A stretch of DNA of 49,157 nucleotides from CAYNFT01 sp964396535. Its GTDB lineage: Bacteria; Chloroflexota; Dehalococcoidia; Dehalococcoidales; UBA2162. A model generated the notes under the pieces. That model was not told the origin of the DNA. It saw only the letters and a program-made list of their open reading frames with translations, and did no database searches. Shown in pieces: positions 43,121 to 49,157 of the stretch (its first letter is position 1; each line of letters begins with the position of its first letter). Location of the stretch: contig CAYNFT010000003.1 in assembly GCA_964396535.1 (NCBI GenBank), positions 1 to 49,157 of the forward strand, written 5' to 3'. A program made the position numbers and the translations under genes.

Positions 43121-44420
43121 TCACAGAGTCTCATAGTAAAGACCGGCAGCTTTGGCTTCCTCAGCATCAAATATGCCCCGCACATCTATCAGGACGGGAG
43201 CATGATTCTGCATCTCTTTAATTTCAGCAAGGCTCAAGCTACGGAATTCAGAGTGAGCCACAGCAAGGATAATGGCGTCTACCTTATACTGTTTCACTTC
43301 CTCCTGGCTCCGAAAAAGTCTTATGTTGAATTCTCCTTCGACGTCAGCGGCATCAAGAATAGGGTCAAAACCTAAAACTTCAACCCCATATTCTTCGAGT
43401 GCTTTTACTATTTCTTTAACTGGATTCTCTCGAATGTCACTAATATTTTCCTTGTAGGTAAGGCCCATAACCATGACCCGTGAGCCTTTTATCACCTTAC
43501 CGACTTTGTTTAGTGCTTGTATGGTCATCTCTACTATATGTCTAGGCATATAGNNNNNNNNNNTCGTTTATAGCCCTCCCTGCTAGGATAACCTGAGGTT
43601 GGTAGTCAAGTTCTCGTGCCTTGTAGACCAGATAGTAGGGGTCAACCGGAATGCAGTGCCCTCCTACAAATCCGGGAAAGTAGCGATGGAAGTTCCACTT
43701 GGTCGCCGCCGTATCGAGGATTTTCCGAGTGTCAAGACCCATCTTACGGAAGATAATGGCAAGCTCGTTGATGAGAGCGATATTGAGGTCACGCTGGATA
43801 TTCTCGATGACCTTCGCAGCTTCGGCGGTCTTAATGTCATTCGCCTTGAAGATGTTTTGAGTTACCCTTCGATAAAGTTCAGCAATTATATCGACGGTCT
43901 CCTCATCCATCCCGGCAACGACCTTGGTTATTTTGTCTATGGTGTGTTCTTTGTCCCCCGGGTTTACCCTCTCTGGAGAATACCCAATCTTAAAGTCCAC
44001 GCCGCATTTAAGCCCCGATTTCTCCTCTAAAATAGGCTTCACTATTTCCTCAGTGGTGCTGGGGTAGACCGTGGATTCGAGGATAACCACACTGTCACTT
44101 TTCATATTAAGTCCAACTACCTCGGCAGCGTTTCTAATATATGAGAGGTCCGGCTCTTTTGAGCTTGTTACCGGGGTGGGAACACAGATTATGATAAAAT
44201 TCGCTTTGCCTATTTCCCGGGCGTCGGTGGTAAAGATTATCTGGTGTTCAGCTACCGACTCCCGGCTGTCAGATTGCTGCATACGAAGACGGCTCACCTT
44301 TTTACCGTCGGTATCGAAGCCGATAACCGTGAGACTACGAGAGAAAGCTTCTGCCAGGGATATACCAACATAGCCAAGCCCAACGATGCAGACTACGGCA
44401 TCGTCTAGATGGTGTTCCAC
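43121..44420 (-). CDS. UDP-N-acetyl-hexosamine dehydrogenase (WecC/WbpA-like), interrupted by scaffold gap
   Basis: The protein matches the nucleotide-sugar dehydrogenases acting on UDP-HexNAc: VCIVGLGYVGISLAEAF, YSPERVNPGDKEHTIDK (typical of WbpA/WecC), NIQRDLNIALINELAIIF and GGHCIPVDPYYLVYKA with catalytic Cys256. The C-terminal part has MVMGLTYKENISDIRENP. The 10 Ns at 43554-43563 split it. Deleting them joins AIN-GA and CTATATG into AINDYMPRH, which is the normal sequence at this point, so the gene is probably intact with about 429 residues. It would oxidise UDP-GlcNAc or UDP-ManNAc to the uronate. It overlaps the epimerase stop by 16 bases. Confidence 0.83.
43554..43563. other. Assembly gap of 10 N
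   Basis: Ten unknown bases are placed here. Reading frames on the two sides fit exactly with a zero-length gap, so this looks like a default scaffold spacer rather than missing sequence. Confidence 0.9.
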
Positions 44421-45349
44421 CGTCTGAACTCCTCAATGGTTTGCTTCAACCCCGTCTTCAAATCGTATTTTGGCTCATAGCCGAAGCTCTTAGCCTTAGA
44501 AACGTCGGCCAGGGTGTGCCTGGGGTCACCAAGTCTTGGTTCCTGATGAATCGGCGGCAGGTCTTTCCCGGTGAGTTCGAGCATTAGCTTAGCCAACTGA
44601 TTTATCGTGTTCCTTTGGCCACTTCCCACGTTAAATACCCCCTCCACGTTTTTTTCCGCAGCTAGGACATTTGCTTGAACCACATCCGCAATGAAAGTCA
44701 GGTCCCTGGATTGCTCACCATCGCCAAATATAATGGGCGGTAGATTCTGAGAAAGCCTACCCAAGAAAGCAGCGATAGCCGTGGCATATTGAGAATAAGG
44801 ATCCTGCCTTGAGCCATAAACATTAAAATACCTTAGCGAGACAGTACTTAGGCCATAAATCCGGCGAAAAATTTCACAATAATATTCAGCAGCCAATTTA
44901 GTCAGGGCATAGGGGCTAAGTGGGTTGGGAGGCATAGACTCATTTTGAGGCAAAATGGGGGTGCCACCATAAATCGAGGAGGAAGAGGCATAAATAACCT
45001 TTTTCACGGCGTTTTCTCTGGCAGCGAGCAGCACGCTTAAGGTTCCCTTTATGTTGACCTCGTTAGTGCTGAGGGGATCGTCTATACTACGGGGTACCCT
45101 GGCAAGAGCAGCCTGGTGAAATACGTATACTGCACCCCGAAACAGCTTCTGCATTAAAGGAAGGTCAGTGATGCTACCCTCGATAAATTCTACCTGCTCT
45201 CCCCTTAGCAACGGTTCAATATTCTCTATCTTCCCGGTGGAAAGGTCATCAAGAATGATAACGTGGTAATCCCGGATTGCCAGCTTCTCTGCAAGATGGG
45301 AGCCGATAAAACCCGCACCCCCGGTAACAACTACTCTCTTATCTCTCAT
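44405..45349 (-). CDS. UDP-sugar 4-epimerase-like SDR
   Basis: The 314-residue extended-SDR protein has VVVTGGAGFIGSHLAEKL, FHQAALARVPRSIDDP and the active-site YALTKLAAEYYCEIF with SSSSIYGG. RYFNVYGSRQDPYSQYA is typical of the WbpP/GalE-like group acting on UDP-GlcNAc or UDP-GlcNAcA. It heads the minus-strand operon and overlaps the dehydrogenase gene, so the pair probably makes an epimerised UDP-HexNAc uronic acid. The divergent intergenic region (45350-45582) is probably its promoter region. Confidence 0.86.
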   Translation of the reverse strand: MRDKRVVVTGGAGFIGSHLAEKLAIRDYHVIILDDLSTGKIENIEPLLRGEQVEFIEGSITDLPLMQKLFRGAVYVFHQAALARVPRSIDDPLSTNEVNIKGTLSVLLAARENAVKKVIYASSSSIYGGTPILPQNESMPPNPLSPYALTKLAAEYYCEIFRRIYGLSTVSLRYFNVYGSRQDPYSQYATAIAAFLGRLSQNLPPIIFGDGEQSRDLTFIADVVQANVLAAEKNVEGVFNVGSGQRNTINQLAKLMLELTGKDLPPIHQEPRLGDPRHTLADVSKAKSFGYEPKYDLKTGLKQTIEEFRRWNTI

Positions 45350-45450
45350 TTTATCTCTATTTATAACTAGTGGATTTGTTATGTGGAGCTAAAGTCCTTC
45401 CCGGAAAAACGCAGGTATCTCAATGGTTTATTCAGATCACGTCTTCTTAC

Positions 45451-45467
45451 ATAGGACAATTGTCTAT
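45451..45467. promoter_or_regulatory. Candidate operator palindrome between divergent genes
   Basis: A perfect 10-bp palindrome GACAATTGTC (45455-45464) is flanked by ATA and TAT, with one extra G on the left. It lies between the leftward epimerase operon and the rightward DUF1616 gene. Regulator unknown. Confidence 0.3.
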
Positions 45468-45516
45468 AACTACAGCACATTTGCTGCCATTTGTCTACAG
45501 AATACCTTGTCTTTAT

Positions 45517-45546
45517 CTTGTCTTTTTTGCTTGACTAGATTATACT
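45517..45546 (+). promoter_or_regulatory. Possible promoter of the DUF1616 gene
   Basis: TTGTCT (45517-45522), an 18-base spacer and TATACT (45541-45546) lie 37 bases before the TTG start at 45583. Confidence 0.35.
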
Positions 45547-45582
45547 ACAAAACTAAAGTTAAGCAAATAAAGGGCATATCAA

Positions 45583-46416
45583 TTGAAGGTCAGGATAAGA
45601 AACGGACTGTTGTTGAACCTGGTAGGTCTTGGGGTAATGGTCTTCGTTCTCTTTTTACCATCAAGTACCCTGCAGGTTGTACTCGGGTTACCCTTCCTGC
45701 TTTTCTTCCCCGGCTATGCGCTGTTACTCCCTTTGTTTCCGAAAAGGGAAAGCATCAATGGTACTGAGCGGGTGGCACTGAGCTTAGCTCTGAGCATAGT
45801 GGTAATTCCGTTGCTCGGCTTTATTCTTAATTACACCCCCTGGGGTATAAGGACGGAACCAATAGTCTTTTCCTCCGTGCTGCTTATCTTTATCTGCTCG
45901 ATTGGAGGCTGGTTAAGAACAGCACGATTAGCTAAGCAAGAACGGTTTAGTATTGAATTTCAATTGAAAGTACCGGGATGGGGTGTGAATACGCTGGAGA
46001 GGGTACTCTATGTAATCCTGGTGATAGTCATACTGGGGACACTAGGCACTCTGGGTTATGTCTTCGCCAAACCTAGAGTAGGAGAGACGTTTACCGAGTT
46101 TTATATCCTTGATTCAGAAGGCAAGGCTACAGCCTATCCCCGGCAGCTAAAAGCAGGGGAAGAGGAGACAATACTTATCGGTATCATCAACAGAGAGCAC
46201 GAGATGGTGACCTACTGGATAGAGATTAAGCCCGAAGGTGTTGTCAGTAGTAAATTGGGACCGATAGTGCTAGAGCACAACGAGAGGTCGGAGCAGCCAG
46301 CAATCTTTACCCTAGATAAGCCAGGCGAGGAACAAAAGGTAGATTTTTTACTGTATAAACAGGGACAAAGCGAGGTCTACCAGGCACTCAGCTTATGGGT
46401 TGATGTCAGGGAATAA
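45583..46416 (+). CDS. DUF1616 family membrane protein
   Basis: The 277-residue protein has four predicted membrane helices in the first 165 residues (LLLNLVGLGVMVFVLFLP; VLGLPFLLFFPGYALLLPL; ALSIVVIPLLGFILNYTP; VLYVILVIVILGTLGTLGYVF), then a soluble domain with YILDSEGKATAYPRQL and REHEMVTYWIEIKPEG that resembles an extracellular beta-sandwich. This is the DUF1616 layout, known mainly from archaea and Chloroflexota, without assigned function. The start is TTG. It lies next to glycan genes and may act in envelope assembly, but nothing proves this. It is convergent with the nucleotidylyltransferase. Confidence 0.78.
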   Translation: MKVRIRNGLLLNLVGLGVMVFVLFLPSSTLQVVLGLPFLLFFPGYALLLPLFPKRESINGTERVALSLALSIVVIPLLGFILNYTPWGIRTEPIVFSSVLLIFICSIGGWLRTARLAKQERFSIEFQLKVPGWGVNTLERVLYVILVIVILGTLGTLGYVFAKPRVGETFTEFYILDSEGKATAYPRQLKAGEEETILIGIINREHEMVTYWIEIKPEGVVSSKLGPIVLEHNERSEQPAIFTLDKPGEEQKVDFLLYKQGQSEVYQALSLWVDVRE

Positions 46417-46443
46417 AAACCTTACGGGTTTCAAGTTCTGGCT

Positions 46444-47463
46444 TCAATTGGATTGCTCGTTAACTCTGTTGATAACACTATCAGCCAGATTCTCAATATT
46501 CGAGATATGGCAGTTTTCAAGTATCACTGAATTCTTTACTGATGAGCTGTCTATAACTGTCCCAGCACCAATACTGGTGAACGGACCGATGACTGAGTCC
46601 TTGATACGGCACTTTTGGGCGATAGAAACGGGACCACGAATAATGCTATTCTCTATTTTTGTTTCCTCTCTTATTGCTACCCGACCAACTATCTGGCTTT
46701 GAGAGTCTACCTCACCTTTGATGTCCCGCTTTAGGTAATTATCAAGGACAGCCCGATTTGCCTTAATAAGGTCTTCTTTCGTCCCCGTGTCAAACCACCA
46801 GCCTTTCAGAATATGGCTTCTGACTTCCCTCTCCATTTCTAGAAGTTTCTGTAAGGCATCGGTTATTTCAAATTCACCTCGCCAGGAAGGCTCGATTTGA
46901 GCGATAGCTTGATGGATTAGCGGGGTAAAGATATAAACCCCTACCAAGGCCAGATTGCTTTCCGGTTTCTCAGGTTTCTCCACCAGACCTATCACGCTGC
47001 CTAAGGCATTGAGTTTAGCCACACCGAAAAGCCGGGGGTCGGGAACTTCCTTCAGCAGGATAAAAGCATCAGGCTGAAGGTTGTTGAATTCGTCAACAAA
47101 ACTCTTAATGCCACCTTCCATAAGGTTATCACCAAGAAACATGAGGAAGGGAGAGTCGCCAAGGAAGTCCCGGGCAGTTTCTACAGCGTGGGCTAGTCCC
47201 AGGGGTTCGGATTGAAGGATGTATGTGATCTGAGCATCCCATTTTGAGCCTTCACCCACCGCTTCCTTTAGCCAGTGTCCCGTCTTCGGCGAGATAACGA
47301 TACCTATTTCTGTTAGACCAGCTTCCCTAATCTGGTCTAGGATATAAAACAGAATTGGCTTATTGGCAACCGGTAGAAGCTGCTTTGCCATCGTATCGGT
47401 GAGCGGCTTGAGCCTGGTACTCTCACCGCCACAAAGAATAAGAGCCTTCATGCCAGATAACAT
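46444..47463 (-). CDS. Long-form glucose-1-phosphate thymidylyltransferase/bifunctional UDP-sugar pyrophosphorylase-like
   Basis: The 339-residue protein has the nucleotidyltransferase start MKALILCGGESTRLKPLTDTM, then KQLLPVANKPILFYIL, MFLGDNLMEGGIK, and the LVGVYIFTPLIHQAI region. The C-terminal left-handed beta-helix (about 245-330; IVGRVAIREETKIENSII, GPFTSIGAGTVIDSSS) places it in the long-form RmlA-like group, common in archaea and Chloroflexota. The product is probably dTDP-glucose or UDP-glucose. The first ATG (47463) has AAGGA 8 bases upstream and is preferred over one 4 codons later. No rmlB, rmlC or rmlD is adjacent. Confidence 0.85.
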   Translation of the reverse strand: MLSGMKALILCGGESTRLKPLTDTMAKQLLPVANKPILFYILDQIREAGLTEIGIVISPKTGHWLKEAVGEGSKWDAQITYILQSEPLGLAHAVETARDFLGDSPFLMFLGDNLMEGGIKSFVDEFNNLQPDAFILLKEVPDPRLFGVAKLNALGSVIGLVEKPEKPESNLALVGVYIFTPLIHQAIAQIEPSWRGEFEITDALQKLLEMEREVRSHILKGWWFDTGTKEDLIKANRAVLDNYLKRDIKGEVDSQSQIVGRVAIREETKIENSIIRGPVSIAQKCRIKDSVIGPFTSIGAGTVIDSSSVKNSVILENCHISNIENLADSVINRVNEQSN

Positions 47464-47983
47464 AACTTGTCCTTTATGTCTCCCTATTGTTGTATTTTTT
47501 CAAAAAAGCAAATCTCCCAGGTATCACTGTAAAAATGCCCGATTATGGATCTACCCTCATGTAATACTGTCATATGGATAGCCAGATTTTCCAAGTCTAA
47601 ATCGTAGACTTCATATCTATTGTTCTTTTTTGCTAGAATAGCTTCCCTGAAAAGGCTTACTTTGTCAAGTCCTATCAGGTTAAAACCTATTCATCCCTTC
47701 GTAGCCTAAAAACCACACTATGTCGTTCAGGTCAGGGCTGCCTAATCATTTTCGCAGACTTAAAGAACAGGTTTAGCAATTCTCGCAGGCTCACCCCTAA
47801 TCAAGTTCTCAGTTATTTTCTTTCAGTATCCATCTCAGCCATCTCGAGCCTTGTCTGGTTATGTGACCGCGATAACACACATTCCCTGAGGCATAAGTAG
47901 AGGGGATTAAGGGGGTCCCCACGAAATCTTGATTTTGTGGGGTAAGATTAAGGGGGTGGGGTTGATAAATAATCTCTGGAAAC
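47464..47983. other. Long intergenic region with hairpin repeat
   Basis: No gene is supported in these 520 bases. A hairpin with flanking direct repeats is described at 47905-47957. A short TTTTTT-AAAAAA inverted repeat lies near 47497-47508, close to the nucleotidyltransferase start. Confidence 0.5.
47905..47957. repeat. Hairpin flanked by 12-base direct repeats
   Basis: CCCCACGAAATC (47917-47928) pairs with GATTTTGTGGGG (47931-47942), with one G-U-type mismatch. Identical GATTAAGGGGGT lies at 47905-47916 and 47946-47957. A related G-run motif occurs at 5401-5412. It looks like a dispersed repeat unit or a small MITE-like element. It might act as terminator for the transketolase genes, but no T-run follows. 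Confidence 0.45.
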
Positions 47984-48928
47984 CTACAGTTTCTTTTTCT
48001 TTAGCACTGAATGGACGGCCTGCTCAATGTCTTTAGCCGTCAGACCGTACTTCTCCAACAGCTCAGCAGGTTTGCCCGATTCAGCATAGGTATCCTTAAT
48101 AGCCACAAACTCCATAGGCACTGGCTGATTTCTGGCTGCAATCTGAGCGACAATGCTACCCAACCCGCCATGCTCCAGGTGCTCTTCGGCAGTAACAATG
48201 GCTCCGGTATCAGTAGCCGCCTTAATAATGGCTGCCTCATCAATAGGCTTAAGGGTGGGCATATTGAGCACGCAGCAATCTATGCCGTTCTTCTCGAGGT
48301 TGTCAGCAGCTTCCAGTGCCGCAGCTACCATAATGCCAATAGCAATTATAGTAGCATCCTTGCCCGGTCTCATAACCACTGCCTTCCCCAGCTCAAAGCG
48401 ATAGTCATCAGTATAGACCAACGGCACTTTGAGGCGAGCCAGCCTGATATAAAAAGGCCCGTAGCTGGAAGCAGCCGCCCTCACTGCTTGAACAGTTTCA
48501 ATGGCATCGGCAGGAACAATAACAGTAAAACCGGGCAGCGAGGAAATCAGAGACAGGTCTTCAACTGCCTGATGTGAAGAGCCGTCTTCACCGACGCTGA
48601 TACCGCCATGGGTAGCTACCAGCTTAACATTGAGCATGGGAGAAGCTATGGACACACGTATCTGGTCAAAGCAACGGCCCGGAAGGAAAACGGCAAAGGT
48701 GCTGGCGAAGGGTATCTTGCCTGAAGATGCCAGGCCGGCAGCAATGCCCACCATATTCTGCTCGGCAATGCCGCAGTCAAAGAAGCGCCCGGGGAACTCC
48801 TTGGCAAAGAAGGTGGTCATCGTTGATGGGGACAGGTCGGCATCCAGCACTACAACATCCGGGTTCTCCTTGCCCAGTTCAACCAGGGTTTTACCATAAG
48901 CCTCCCTCATGGAAACTTCCTCAGACAT
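47984..48928 (-). CDS. Transketolase, C-terminal subunit
   Basis: The 314-residue protein has the pyrimidine-binding and C-terminal transketolase domains: VVVLDADLSPSTMT, RFFDCGIAEQNMVGIAAGLA (with the TPP glutamate in GIAEQNM), ATHGGISVGEDGSSHQ and the C-terminal LKPIDEAAIIKAA. In this split form the active enzyme is a heterodimer with the N-terminal subunit encoded 2 bases upstream. It transfers two-carbon units in the pentose-phosphate network. The order N-subunit then C-subunit fits an operon. Split transketolases are normal in many anaerobes and archaea. Confidence 0.93.
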   Translation of the reverse strand: MSEEVSMREAYGKTLVELGKENPDVVVLDADLSPSTMTTFFAKEFPGRFFDCGIAEQNMVGIAAGLASSGKIPFASTFAVFLPGRCFDQIRVSIASPMLNVKLVATHGGISVGEDGSSHQAVEDLSLISSLPGFTVIVPADAIETVQAVRAAASSYGPFYIRLARLKVPLVYTDDYRFELGKAVVMRPGKDATIIAIGIMVAAALEAADNLEKNGIDCCVLNMPTLKPIDEAAIIKAATDTGAIVTAEEHLEHGGLGSIVAQIAARNQPVPMEFVAIKDTYAESGKPAELLEKYGLTAKDIEQAVHSVLKKKKL

Positions 48929-48930
48929 TC

Positions 48931-49157
48931 CTACTCCAACTCCTTTAAGGCTAATTCTACTTCATCGGCGTTAGGGGCTTTGCCGTGGAAACCAGCGTTA
49001 TTCTCCATAAAGCTGACCCCCTTACCCTTAATAGTATGAGCAATAATGACAGTGGGTTGACCCTTAACTGATTTTGCCTGGTTAAAGGCAGTAAGAAGCT
49101 GGGTGAGGTCATGACCATCAACCTCAATAACATGCCAGCCAAAGGCCTGCCACTTCT
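48931..49157 (-). CDS. Transketolase, N-terminal subunit (5' end outside window)
   Basis: The last 75 codons are present: KWQAFGWHVIEVDGHDLTQ, then PTVIIAHTIKGKGVSFMEN and HGKAPNADEVELALKELE. VDGHD and TIKGKGVSFMEN are highly typical of the TPP-binding N-terminal half. The stop is TAG at 48933-48931, 2 bases before the ATG of the C-terminal subunit. The gene continues beyond 49157. Confidence 0.93.
   Translation of the reverse strand, partial: KWQAFGWHVIEVDGHDLTQLLTAFNQAKSVKGQPTVIIAHTIKGKGVSFMENNAGFHGKAPNADEVELALKELE

Noticed and set aside
45423..45767. Plus-strand open frame of 114 codons
   Set aside because: Cysteine-rich, overlaps the better supported DUF1616 gene in another frame, and has no ribosome binding site.
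47905..47957. Intrinsic terminator
   Set aside because: The stem is strong but no T-run follows on either strand; kept as a repeat instead.

Overview
The window (49,157 bases, moderate GC, one 10-N scaffold gap at 43554-43563) looks like part of a draft genome of an anaerobic bacterium. The most likely group is Chloroflexota, class Dehalococcoidia or a relative. This is inferred from the gene mix: a methyltransferase-type URO-D protein, a DUF169 protein, an ADP-forming acyl-CoA synthetase alpha subunit, a probable selenoprotein of the C-GCAxxG-C-C family, a cobalamin-type radical SAM protein, a full-length STT3 oligosaccharyltransferase and a DUF1616 membrane protein. No ribosomal RNA or marker gene is present to prove it.

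Bases 1-8500 are a patchwork of metabolic genes and decayed sequence. It holds a partial URO-D gene, a truncated phospholipase-D-like gene joined to an unrelated tail, a YggT-like gene, a membrane protein split by a frameshift, a GNAT acetyltransferase with an in-frame stop, and a cupin gene broken in a run of eight A. Intact genes follow: DUF169, acyl-CoA synthetase alpha subunit, tRNA-Leu(UAA) with a good promoter, plsY, and a C-GCAxxG-C-C gene whose first conserved cysteine is an in-frame UGA followed by a bacterial SECIS-like hairpin.

Bases 8792-46416 form a large surface-glycan island. The plus-strand part (8792-26685) carries two radical SAM genes, several GT4 glycosyltransferases, an epimerase, a Gfo/Idh/MocA oxidoreductase, an AAC(3)-fold acetyltransferase, a NodB-like deacetylase, an asparagine-synthase-like amidotransferase, a methyltransferase and a polytopic membrane protein. 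STT3 lies in it on the minus strand. The minus-strand part (26682-45349) carries nucleotide-sugar genes (two nucleotide-sugar dehydrogenases and two epimerases), a CDP-deoxysugar set in the order rfbF, SDR, RmlC-like, rfbG, rfbH, a flippase, and many glycosyltransferases and methyltransferases. The two parts converge at 26682-26685, where they share a CTAG. The likely joint job is to make nucleotide sugars, assemble a decorated glycan on a lipid, flip it, and possibly transfer it to protein through STT3. The lipid and protein steps are inferred.

Three gene stubs in this island (14054-14224, 18366-18539, 36445-36540) are degraded partial copies of genes elsewhere in the same island. They suggest repeated duplication and deletion, that is, cassette shuffling.

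Bases 46444-49157 hold a long-form sugar-1-phosphate nucleotidylyltransferase, a 520-base gap with a hairpin repeat, and a split transketolase running off the window end.

The observations most worth a second look are the probable selenoprotein, the PemK/MazF-like domain fused to the N-terminus of RfbH, the three recombination stubs, and the duplicated 29-residue segment next to the STT3 active-site motif.
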